Source of the DNA: Ignavibacteriales bacterium
Lineage (GTDB): Bacteria; Bacteroidota; Ignavibacteria; Ignavibacteriales; Ignavibacteriaceae
DNA: 7,849 bases
Direction: 5' to 3'
NCBI GenBank assembly: GCA_027349615.1
Contig: DAIEML010000107.1
Location: 1 to 7,849 of the forward strand
Shown here: one piece after another, positions 1-6,609 of the stretch
How the letters are laid out: each line of letters starts with the position of its first letter
Position numbering within the stretch: position 1 is the stretch's first letter
Notes under the pieces: model-generated
Told to the model about the DNA's origin: nothing
The model's input: the letters and a program-made list of their open reading frames with translations, nothing else
Databases searched by the model: none
Translations under genes and position numbers: made by a program

Positions 1-989
1 GTATCCAAGCTAACCAACTTATATTTGATTTCGGCAAATCATATACAAGAGTCTCTGCATCTGCAGATTTAAAATATGCCGCTGAACAAGATTTAATTAG
101 TACAAAACAAAATTTAATTCTCTCTACAGAAACTTCTTTCTTCAATTTTCTACAAGCAAATAGAATTAATGAAGTAAGCCAGGAAGTTCTAAAGCAGGCA
201 CAAGAACATCTTAAACAAGCGGAAGCATTTTATAAAGTTGGAAGGGTAGCTAAATATGATGTGCTTGTGGCTCAAACTGATGTTGCAAATGCAAAGGTAA
301 ATTTAATTTCGTCGGAAAATAATATTAGAATTAGCAAGCTGCAATTAGAAAATATTCTTAATCAAAAGATACCAGAAAAAGTTAAATTGAAAGATAATCT
401 TGAAGTAAATCAAGATAGTATCGGTTTGGAATCTGCCATCGAAACATCTCTTCAAAACAGGCCTGAAGTTATTTCCAGTAAATATAGAGTTGATGCAAAT
501 AAGGAACTTGTTAATTCTGCTTGGCTGGCAAATCTTCCATTAATTAATGCTACTGCCGGTTACAACTGGAGAACTTATGCAATAGATGTCCCGTTTCAAA
601 ATTCATGGAATGTAGGCCTTACTTTGTCAATTCCGCTCTTTCAAGGATTTGCACTTGACGCTGGAATTGATCAAGCTAAGGCAAATTTAAAATCAGTTCA
701 AGGCTCCGATGAAGCTTTAGTTCAAGCTGTAAAATTAGATGTTCAGCAACAATTTTCAAGTCTTGAAGAAGCAAAAGAAAGAATTGAAGCTACCCGTTCA
801 TTCGTTTCACAAGCTGAAGAAACTTTGAAACTTGCTGAAGGAAGGTATAACCAAGGCGTAGGCAGCGCTGTTGAAATTACAGATGCTAGAGTTAGTGTTT
901 ATAATGCAAGAACTTCTTACATACAATCACTTTATGATTATCAAGTTGCTTATGTTCGGCTAAAACGGGCAATGGGAGTATTGAAATAA
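1..989 (+). CDS. TolC-family outer membrane efflux protein, 5'-truncated by the window edge
   Basis: This is the outer-membrane duct of a tripartite efflux pump. The frame is open from base 3 to the TAA at 987-989, giving 328 visible residues; a GTG at 261 is an internal valine codon, not the start. Two OEP repeats are visible. The first has the typical IFDFG at visible residues 7-11, then a long helix ending in AEAFYKVGRVAKYDVL and AQTDVANAK. The second begins at LSIPLFQG (about 208-215) and ends with AEGRYNQGVGSAVEITDAR (about 278-296), the same helix-turn motif as in repeat one. The heptad-like helices are rich in A, Q, E and K, as in TolC alpha-barrels. Full-length relatives are about 430-480 residues, so roughly the first 100-150, including the signal peptide, lie outside the window. 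The adaptor gene follows 131 bases downstream on the same strand, which supports one efflux operon. Family assignment is secure; substrate is unknown. Confidence 0.93.
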   Translation, partial: IQANQLIFDFGKSYTRVSASADLKYAAEQDLISTKQNLILSTETSFFNFLQANRINEVSQEVLKQAQEHLKQAEAFYKVGRVAKYDVLVAQTDVANAKVNLISSENNIRISKLQLENILNQKIPEKVKLKDNLEVNQDSIGLESAIETSLQNRPEVISSKYRVDANKELVNSAWLANLPLINATAGYNWRTYAIDVPFQNSWNVGLTLSIPLFQGFALDAGIDQAKANLKSVQGSDEALVQAVKLDVQQQFSSLEEAKERIEATRSFVSQAEETLKLAEGRYNQGVGSAVEITDARVSVYNARTSYIQSLYDYQVAYVRLKRAMGVLK

Positions 990-1120
990 AATTAATTTTA
1001 GAAAAGTTGGAGTTTATTTAAATAATAATGTGAAGAATATTTTACTACAAATCTTTAATAGAGTTCTTCTAGTTTTTAAATTTTCAGTATTTAATCAGAA
1101 AAATCTTTTATAGGTTAGTT

Positions 1121-2704
1121 ATGAAAAAAACAATTATAATTTCAACAATAGTTATTGTACTTATTGTGGCTGCTTATCTTATTTTTTTTACCGGAGGTAA
1201 AAGTGAATATACTTTTAGATACGATAAAATTACCAAAGGAGATTTAACAGTTTATGTTACCGCTACAGGAACTCTAAACGCCGTTACAACTGTTGATGTC
1301 GGAACTCAAGTCTCCGGAATTGTTTCAAAACTTTATGCGGATTTTAATTCTGTTGTAAAAGCGGGAGACATAATTGCACAAATCGATCCAACATTTTTAG
1401 ATCAAGCAGTTAAAGATGCACAAGCAAGTTTAGACAGAGCTACTGCGCAATCTAATGAGTCGCAAAGAGCGTTTGAACGCATGAAAGTTTTATATGATAA
1501 AAAACTTGAGTCCCAAGCTAATTACGACGCTGCGTTGGCAACTGCTGAAGGCGATAAAGCCACGTTGAAATCGGCTCAGGCACAACTTGATAAAGCAAAA
1601 CTAAATCTTCAATATGCGACTATTTACGCACCGATAAATGGCGTAGTAATCAACAGGCAAGTTTCTGTTGGTCAAACAGTTGCAGCAAGTTTTTCATCGC
1701 CTACTCTTTTTACAATTGCGAATGATCTTAGTAAAATGCAAGTAGAAGCGACTGTAGATGAATCTGATATCGGCAGCGTAAGCGTTGGACAGCAAGTAGA
1801 TTTCACAGTCGATGCTTATCCAAATGATAATTTTGTTGGGACTGTTTCTCAGATTCGTTTGGCTCCTCAGGTAGTATCTAATGTTGTGAACTACACAGTG
1901 ATAATCAGTGTTGAGAATGACAATTTAAAACTAATGCCGGGTATGACGGCAAACGTAAAAATTCTTGTCGGTCAGAAGAAAAATGTAATGGAAGTTTCCA
2001 ACCTTGCATTAAGATTTCAGCCTCCGATGGATTTAATTGATACTACATATCTTAGCCAAATGCGTAAAATGTTTATGAATAGATCTCATGATCAGGCACA
2101 AACAGAGCAGGGGGAAAACAAAGTACAATCGAACAACAAGAATCAGAAGCCAACAGTAGTGCAGGGAAAACCGAATCAGTTGAAAAATGAGCGGCAGGGA
2201 AATGGACAAAGACAAATGACGACTGGAAATTTTGATAGAAGCAAGTTCCAGGCTATTCGAGATTCTATACTTAAAGCTCATGGCGGTAAAATGAGCAGAG
2301 ATGAAATGATGTCTGAATTTAAAAAGGCTTTTGATAAAATGAAGCGGCAGCAGAACACAAAGTCAAATACATTTCAACCTACTGAACAAATCGGCGGTGC
2401 TAATCAATATACTATTGTTAATAAATATCCTCAGTATGAAAAAAGTTCTTATGTACCGGCTGATCAAGTTGGCAGGGGAAGAATCTGGATTCTTAATTCC
2501 AAAGGAAAACTTGAGCCGGTGTTTGTCCGAACTGGAATTAATGATGGTAAATCAACCGAAATAATTTCTGACAAATTGAAGGAAGGAACTCAAATTGTTA
2601 TAGGCGCTGATTCGAATTCAGACGATAATAATAATAATCAAACTAGAAATCCTTTATCAGGTCAGCAGCAGCGAGGCGGAAACAGAATGTTTATTGGAAG
2701 GTAG
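1121..2704 (+). CDS. MacA/HlyD-type periplasmic adaptor subunit of an ABC efflux pump, with a long C-proximal insertion
   Basis: This membrane-fusion protein bridges the inner-membrane ABC permease and the TolC-like duct. It has 527 residues; E. coli MacA has about 370. A basic N-terminus and one hydrophobic segment (about 4-23) anchor it to the inner membrane. A first lipoyl half (about 50-90, with GTQVSGIVSKL and VKAGDIIAQIDP) leads into an alpha-hairpin coiled coil (about 92-165), then the second lipoyl half (YAPINGVVINRQVSVGQTV, 169-187) and a beta-barrel domain (about 205-285). The conserved ALRF (296-299) is followed by an insertion (about 301-450) rich in Q, N, K and R, after which the membrane-proximal domain resumes at RIWILNSKGKLEPVFVRTG (454-472) and KEGTQIVIG (487-495). 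The tail (496-527) is N/Q/G-rich with a DDNNNN run. The ATG is preferred because it begins MKKT directly before the membrane anchor; no clear Shine-Dalgarno precedes it. Cargo is unknown. Confidence 0.93.
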   Translation: MKKTIIISTIVIVLIVAAYLIFFTGGKSEYTFRYDKITKGDLTVYVTATGTLNAVTTVDVGTQVSGIVSKLYADFNSVVKAGDIIAQIDPTFLDQAVKDAQASLDRATAQSNESQRAFERMKVLYDKKLESQANYDAALATAEGDKATLKSAQAQLDKAKLNLQYATIYAPINGVVINRQVSVGQTVAASFSSPTLFTIANDLSKMQVEATVDESDIGSVSVGQQVDFTVDAYPNDNFVGTVSQIRLAPQVVSNVVNYTVIISVENDNLKLMPGMTANVKILVGQKKNVMEVSNLALRFQPPMDLIDTTYLSQMRKMFMNRSHDQAQTEQGENKVQSNNKNQKPTVVQGKPNQLKNERQGNGQRQMTTGNFDRSKFQAIRDSILKAHGGKMSRDEMMSEFKKAFDKMKRQQNTKSNTFQPTEQIGGANQYTIVNKYPQYEKSSYVPADQVGRGRIWILNSKGKLEPVFVRTGINDGKSTEIISDKLKEGTQIVIGADSNSDDNNNNQTRNPLSGQQQRGGNRMFIGR

Positions 2705-2779
2705 TATAATTGAGGTAATAAATAATTCGTCTCATGTTTAAGTGATTTTTAGTTTTCTAAATCATAAAACGGATTTGTT

Positions 2780-3550
2780 ATGGACATAAAAAATGGAAAC
2801 GGTAAGTTAATTGAAATTGAAAAGCTTGTCAGAACTTATTTATTAGGGGAAGTAGAGGTTCACGCGTTGCGAGGTGTTTCAATAGAAGTTTCCAAAGGGG
2901 AATTCGTTGCGATAATGGGCGCTTCAGGCTCAGGGAAATCTACCTTTATGAACATTTTAGGCTGCCTTGATAAACCAACAAAAGGCAATTACAAACTTGA
3001 CAATATAGATGTTGGAAATCTTTCTAGAGATGAATTAGCTTTGATAAGAAATAAAAAAATTGGATTCGTATTCCAGGGCTTTAATTTATTAAGCAGAACT
3101 ACAGCTATGGAAAATGTTGAGCTGCCATTATTTTACAGTTCAGTATCTAATAAAGAAAGAAAAGATAAATCTATTGAAGCATTAAAAAAGGTTGGATTGG
3201 AAGAAAGAATTTATCATTATCCAAATCAGCTTTCCGGCGGACAGCAGCAGCGGGTAGCTATTGCCAGAGCTCTGGTAAATGATCCGTCAATCGTTCTTGC
3301 AGATGAACCTACCGGAAATTTAGACAGCCGTACAAGTGTTGAAGTTATGGAAATATTCCAGAAGTTAAATGACCAGGGAATAACAATTATTCTTGTAACT
3401 CATGAACCGGATATTGCAGCATTTGCAAAAAGACATGTTGTATTTAAAGACGGGAAAATTAAATCCGATAAAATTAATACTAATCCGAGGATTGCTTCAG
3501 AAGTAATTAAAACTATCCCTTCAATTGATGAGGAGGAGAATGAAGAATGA
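2780..3550 (+). CDS. MacB/LolD-type ABC transporter ATP-binding protein
   Basis: This cytoplasmic ATPase energises the permease encoded next. It has 256 residues and every nucleotide-binding motif is intact: Walker A GASGSGKS (47-54), Q-loop glutamine 99 in FVFQGFNLL, signature LSGGQQQ (151-157), Walker B IVLADE (171-176) with catalytic E176, D-loop GNLD (179-182), and switch histidine H208 in LVTHEP. The start of the domain ([22 protein letters not shown]) and the [15 protein letters not shown] stretch are typical of the MacB/LolD/FtsE branch. Unlike E. coli MacB, where ATPase and permease are one chain, here they are separate genes, a common arrangement in other phyla. The last residues are glutamate-rich (EEENEE), and the DNA encoding them carries the Shine-Dalgarno of the next gene. 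The start lies 75 bases after the adaptor, with no clear ribosome site of its own. Confidence 0.96.
   Translation: MDIKNGNGKLIEIEKLVRTYLLGEVEVHALRGVSIEVSKGEFVAIMGASGSGKSTFMNILGCLDKPTKGNYKLDNIDVGNLSRDELALIRNKKIGFVFQGFNLLSRTTAMENVELPLFYSSVSNKERKDKSIEALKKVGLEERIYHYPNQLSGGQQQRVAIARALVNDPSIVLADEPTGNLDSRTSVEVMEIFQKLNDQGITIILVTHEPDIAAFAKRHVVFKDGKIKSDKINTNPRIASEVIKTIPSIDEEENEE
3531..3536 (+). promoter_or_regulatory. Shine-Dalgarno site for the permease gene, inside the ATPase reading frame
   Basis: AGGAGG lies 10 bases before the permease ATG at 3547, within the last codons of the ATPase gene (in the stretch encoding the terminal Glu-rich EEENEE). It is the best Shine-Dalgarno match next to any start in this window. 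Together with the ATGA start/stop overlap it suggests translational coupling of the ATPase and permease. Confidence 0.65.
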
Positions 3551-4764
3551 AAAGCTTGAATATAATATTAGCAGCCTTTCGCGCACTTCAGCGGAACAAA
3601 ATGCGCTCATTTCTTACTATGCTTGGAATAATAATCGGCGTCGGTGCAGTTATTACAATGCTTGCAATCGGGCAAGGTGCGGAATATTCAGTTAAAGAAC
3701 AAATAGCTTCGTTAGGAACAAACGTATTAATAATTTTTCCCGGCTCACAACAGCAAGGCGGTATTAGAGTAGGTGCAGGTTCGATGACAACTTTAACCGA
3801 AGAAGATGCACAGGCAATTAGTACGGATTGCCCGGCGGTTGCATATGTTTCGCCTGGAACTTTTGCAGGCGGACAAGTTATTGCAGGCAATTTAAATTGG
3901 GCTACACAAATTCAAGGAGTTGGTGTTGATTATACTCAAATTAGAGATTGGGAAGTTCAGTACGGAAGTTTTTTTTCTGATCAAGATGTAAAAGGTGCTA
4001 CCAAAGTTTGCGTTCTCGGTAAAACAGTTGCCGATAATCTCTTCCCGGATTCCGATCCTGTTGGTCAAAATATTAGAATTAGAAATGTTCCTTTTAAAGT
4101 TATTGGAGTGCTGACAAGGAAAGGTCAAAACGCAATGGGGCAAGATCAAGATGATATTATTCTTGCGCCTTATTCTACTGTTTCAAGGAGGCTTTCTCAT
4201 TTTCCGTACATCCGGCAAATTCTTGTTTCCGCAACTAGTTCAAAGAGTATAGAAACTGCGCAAAAACAGATTACTGATCTTTTAAGAATGCGTCATAAAA
4301 TTGCTCGTTTTGAAGGAGATGATTTTACAATTCGAAATCAGTCTGATCTAGCGAATGCAGCAACTGCAACTTCGCAAATACTCACAATACTTTTGGCAAG
4401 CATAGCCTCAGTTTCATTGCTTGTCGGCGGAATCGGAATTATGAATATTATGTTGGTATCAGTAACTGAAAGAACAAGAGAAATTGGAATTAGAATGTCT
4501 GTTGGTGCGAGAGGCATAGACATACTAACTCAATTTTTAATTGAAGCTCTTGTTCTTAGTTTGCTGGGAGGAATAATCGGTATTCTATTTGGAGTTGTTG
4601 GTTCAAAAGTAATTTCAAGTTTTGCTGAATGGCCGACATTCATAACTGCGTTTTCGATTCTGCTGTCATTCGGATTTTCAATTATTGTCGGTTTGTTTTT
4701 TGGATTTTATCCGGCAAGAAAAGCAGCAATGCTTAATCCGATTGATGCATTAAGATACGAATAA
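3547..4764 (+). CDS. MacB-type ABC transporter permease (FtsX family)
   Basis: This is the inner-membrane permease of the efflux pump. It has 405 residues with the four-helix MacB plan: TM1 about 23-43 after the conserved LRNKMRSFLTMLGIIIG-like start, a large periplasmic domain about 45-275 (MacB-PCD type), then TM2 about 278-303, TM3 about 331-352 and TM4 about 367-388. The FtsX core includes GGIGIMNIMLVSVTERTREI (294-313) followed by GIRMSVGAR, and the protein ends in the characteristic FYPARKAAMLNPIDALRYE. MacB-type permeases are thought to work as mechanotransmitters: ATP cycles in the cytoplasm move the periplasmic domain and push cargo from the periplasm into the duct. The ATG overlaps the ATPase stop by four bases (ATGA) and has an AGGAGG upstream, so start choice is firm. 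Nothing in the sequence identifies the cargo. Confidence 0.96.
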   Translation: MKSLNIILAAFRALQRNKMRSFLTMLGIIIGVGAVITMLAIGQGAEYSVKEQIASLGTNVLIIFPGSQQQGGIRVGAGSMTTLTEEDAQAISTDCPAVAYVSPGTFAGGQVIAGNLNWATQIQGVGVDYTQIRDWEVQYGSFFSDQDVKGATKVCVLGKTVADNLFPDSDPVGQNIRIRNVPFKVIGVLTRKGQNAMGQDQDDIILAPYSTVSRRLSHFPYIRQILVSATSSKSIETAQKQITDLLRMRHKIARFEGDDFTIRNQSDLANAATATSQILTILLASIASVSLLVGGIGIMNIMLVSVTERTREIGIRMSVGARGIDILTQFLIEALVLSLLGGIIGILFGVVGSKVISSFAEWPTFITAFSILLSFGFSIIVGLFFGFYPARKAAMLNPIDALRYE

Positions 4765-4766
4765 CT

Positions 4767-4799
4767 TCTAGATACTGGACACCGGATACTAGATTTTTT
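4767..4799 (+). terminator. Candidate intrinsic terminator of the efflux operon
   Basis: Beginning three bases after the permease stop, TCTAG (4767-4771) can pair with CTAGA (4789-4793), and CTGG (4775-4778) with CCGG (4782-4785), around an ACA loop. The two stems are separated by a symmetric ATA/ATA internal loop. Six T residues follow immediately (4794-4799). Position and the T-run fit a Rho-independent terminator for the + strand operon. The stem is short and interrupted, so strength is uncertain, and no T-run exists in the opposite direction for the convergent nitroreductase gene. Confidence 0.45.
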
Positions 4800-4818
4800 A
4801 GATCCAACATCAAGTATC
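4785..4818. repeat. Imperfect inverted repeat overlapping the terminator
   Basis: GATACTAGAT (4785-4794) is complementary to ATCAAGTATC (4809-4818) at 9 of 10 positions, with a 14-base loop. The left arm is also a near copy of GATACTGGAC at 4771-4780, so the region holds a direct and an inverted copy of a GATACT-like unit. The hairpin shares bases 4785-4793 with the terminator stem, so the two folds cannot form at once. Confidence 0.45.
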
Positions 4819-4840
4819 ATATAACATTAACTATTATAAA

Positions 4841-5350
4841 TTACCAATGGTTATAATGTATCTTCTTTTTGTTAAATCTATTCTCAGTATCTTTCTCTTC
4901 CGCAGGATAACCTAAAACAATAATCGAAACCGGAATAATGTTATTGGGAAAACCAAAATATTTTCTTAAACCTTCAATTGTTTCTTTATTCGGATAAGAG
5001 CTTACCCATACTCCTCCAAGACCAAGCTCGTGAATTGCGAGCAATGCATTTTGAGTTGCAGCAGAACAATCCTGAACTAGGTAATCAATGTTTATTTCTG
5101 CTTTTAGATCTCCGCAAATAATTATTGCAAGCGGGGCTTGTTTTACCATATCTGCATGCGGATTGATGACAAAAATTTGATTAATATCTTTTCTTTCATT
5201 TAAAACTATAAAATGCCAAGGTTGATAATTCATTGCCGAAGGCGCATACATTGCTGATTCTAAAATTTGATTTATTTTTTCTTGAGGAATTTTTTCAAGT
5301 TTATAACTGCGAATGCTTCTTCTTGTTTTAATTGATTTTAGAGTCTCCAT
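4841..5350 (-). CDS. Nitroreductase family protein (FMN-dependent oxidoreductase)
   Basis: This is a compact, 169-residue member of the nitroreductase superfamily. These enzymes are usually FMN-containing homodimers in the cytoplasm that use NAD(P)H to reduce nitroaromatics, quinones or other acceptors. The N-terminal FMN phosphate-binding RRSIRSY (10-16), the APSAMNYQPWHF segment (36-47), QDCSAATQNALLAIHELGLG (93-112) followed by GVWVSSYP, and VLGYP (145-149) are all present, as is the usual basic/aromatic C-terminal end (KKKIHYNHW). The length suits the short subfamily (about 165-190 residues) rather than the 215-residue NfsB type. The ATG is preceded by AAGGG about 8 bases upstream on the minus strand, a weak ribosome site. 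The gene is convergent with the efflux operon and looks independent of it. The physiological substrate cannot be predicted. Confidence 0.93.
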   Translation of the reverse strand: METLKSIKTRRSIRSYKLEKIPQEKINQILESAMYAPSAMNYQPWHFIVLNERKDINQIFVINPHADMVKQAPLAIIICGDLKAEINIDYLVQDCSAATQNALLAIHELGLGGVWVSSYPNKETIEGLRKYFGFPNNIIPVSIIVLGYPAEEKDTENRFNKKKIHYNHW

Positions 5351-5716
5351 TACAATTACCCTTTAATTTTTTTTAACAAAACAAATTTATTGAAAATCCA
5401 AACTATACACGAATTAATGAATTAGAAATAATCTTAATAATAAAATGTGAATAAAATTTCTACATTTTAAATTTATTGCTGGATCATTTTAGGAAATGAA
5501 AAAGAATTTTAAATCAATTATCATTTATAAAATATTTTTCCCAATTTCGTTAGCTTTCAGTTTTATTATCATTTACATTCCATATAATCAAAATTAAAAA
5601 CTTAAATAATAGATTTTTATTATATCATTTGATCTCATATTTTTCATTATAGGAAAATAATTCTTTCACATTGTTGTTGGTTTCAATTTCTTTCCTCACT
5701 TATTTTTGAATAAAGA
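5351..5716. other. Very AT-rich divergent intergenic region (366 bases)
   Basis: This gap separates two divergently transcribed genes and must hold both promoters. By hand count, positions 5401-5700 contain 58 G or C in 300 bases, about 19%. I find no RNA gene, no strong inverted repeat and no recognisable protein remnant. The only ORF noted is a 33-codon one at 5496-5597 (+), whose predicted product has a basic start and hydrophobic middle but no family I recognise. A promoter candidate sits at the right end. Confidence 0.7.
5677..5708 (+). promoter_or_regulatory. Candidate Bacteroidota-type promoter for the methyltransferase gene
   Basis: TATTTTTG (5701-5708) fits the TAnnTTTG -7 element described for Bacteroidota primary sigma factor promoters, and a TTG (5677-5679) lies 21 bases upstream, near the expected distance of the -33 element. 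Transcription would begin only a few bases before the ATG at 5717, giving an almost leaderless message, which agrees with the lack of a Shine-Dalgarno there. In such AT-rich DNA a chance match is quite possible, and the host phylum is itself inferred. Confidence 0.27.
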
Positions 5717-6469
5717 ATGGAGCAAAGCTTGAGAGCGTTTATTATTAAAATTATTTCTTTAGTTAAAGGATTTTTTTTCTTGCTTCAACCCGGTTCGTAT
5801 TTAGGTTTTCTTTCTTCTCCTTTAATCTTTGCCGGCAATGCTTTAAAATTATCACGATGGATTTTTCTCCAACAAAAAAATAAAATTCCTTTTAATGATT
5901 TTTTCAAACTTAACCGCAATTACAATGATCGATTCAAACTTCATGATTATGTTATTAAATCTGAACAACTAATTAATGAACAAATATATTATTTGGAGTT
6001 TGGTGTAGCATCAGGTAGTTCTTTTGGTTGGTGGCTTAAGCAAAATAAAAATCAGAATTCTAAATTCTTTGGCTTCGATACTTTCAATGGACTTCCGGAA
6101 GACTGGGGGATATTTAAGAAAGGTGAGATGGCTCCAAATAAATTAAAGTTTGATGACAACCGTTTTCAATTTGTTCAAGGATTGTTTCAGATCTCTGTTC
6201 CAAAATTTTTAGAAGAAGTAAAATTTGAACCTAATATCCGGAAAGTAATTCACCTCGATGCTGACCTTTTTTCTTCAACTTTATTTGCTTTAACATCTCT
6301 TTCAAATTATTTAAAGCCAGGTGATATTTTAATGTTCGATGAGTTTTGCGTTCCTAATCATGAATTTTTTGCATTTAATATTTTCATTGAATCTTTTCTT
6401 ATTCAGTATAAAACCTTAGGTGCTGTAAATAATTATCTGCAAGTCGCTTTGAAGATTATAGAGAAATAA
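5717..6469 (+). CDS. TylF/MycF-like class I SAM-dependent methyltransferase
   Basis: The protein has 250 residues with a Rossmann-fold methyltransferase core from about residue 85. SAM-binding motif I is YLEFGVASGSSFGWWL (92-107). An acidic residue ending the second strand is in FFGFDTFNGLPEDW (D121). HLDADLFSSTLFAL (179-192) and GDILMFDEF (202-210) match the LHLDGDLY-like and DD/DE-containing motifs of the TylF/MycF (macrocin O-methyltransferase) family, in which such acidic residues bind a divalent metal and the acceptor sugar hydroxyl. That suggests O-methylation of a sugar or similar hydroxyl, but the acceptor is unknown. Residues about 9-40 are strongly hydrophobic, possibly membrane-associating. 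GC over rows 5761-6420 is about 30% by hand count, against about 40% in neighbours. No glycosyltransferase or biosynthetic cluster adjoins it. No Shine-Dalgarno is seen, so the start rests on ATG position and length. Confidence 0.85.
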   Translation: MEQSLRAFIIKIISLVKGFFFLLQPGSYLGFLSSPLIFAGNALKLSRWIFLQQKNKIPFNDFFKLNRNYNDRFKLHDYVIKSEQLINEQIYYLEFGVASGSSFGWWLKQNKNQNSKFFGFDTFNGLPEDWGIFKKGEMAPNKLKFDDNRFQFVQGLFQISVPKFLEEVKFEPNIRKVIHLDADLFSSTLFALTSLSNYLKPGDILMFDEFCVPNHEFFAFNIFIESFLIQYKTLGAVNNYLQVALKIIEK

Positions 6470-6489
6470 TCATAAATGTTGATCTGTTC

Positions 6490-6519
6490 TTATCAAGAAT
6501 TTCAATTCATTCCTGATAA
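6490..6519. terminator. AT-rich hairpin between convergent genes, possible weak terminator
   Basis: TTATCA (6490-6495) pairs with TGATAA (6514-6519), and after one A/C mismatch GAAT (6497-6500) pairs with ATTC (6509-6512), leaving an 8-base loop. It lies 21 bases after the methyltransferase stop, in the gap before the convergent FAH-family gene. Neither side carries a T-run, so it may only stabilise 3' ends or be chance. Confidence 0.27.
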
Positions 6520-6609
6520 ACAATAATTATAAGCTCTAATCATTATAAATTATTTAGTGCTGTTCAATGCTAAGTGTTTTTGTTAAGCTATAATTTTTCG
6601 GCAGCTTTA

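Noticed and set aside
261..263. GTG at 261 as the start of the TolC-family gene
   Set aside because: The frame stays open to the window's left edge and residues before it carry conserved TolC repeat features (IFDFG, AEAFYKVGRVAKYD).
2033..2281. Minus-strand ORF of 82 codons opposite the adaptor insertion, considered because the insertion is unusual
   Set aside because: The plus-strand frame is continuous with both flanking adaptor domains; the antisense product is Leu/Ser-rich and looks like the complement of a Gln/Lys-rich stretch.
2743..2764. Hairpin TGATTTTTAG / CTAAATCA just before the ATPase start, possible intra-operon regulatory structure
   Set aside because: About 8 A/T-rich pairs with a two-base bulge; no T-run and no conserved context. 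In AT-rich DNA this is easily chance.
3588..3890. Minus-strand ORF of 100 codons inside the permease gene
   Set aside because: It is antisense to a well-conserved permease; its product is Pro/Ile-rich without family resemblance, typical of a shadow frame.
6585..6607. AAGCT / AGCTT inverted repeat next to the FAH-family stop as a minus-strand terminator
   Set aside because: Only a 5-base stem with a 13-base loop and no clear T-run in the minus direction.
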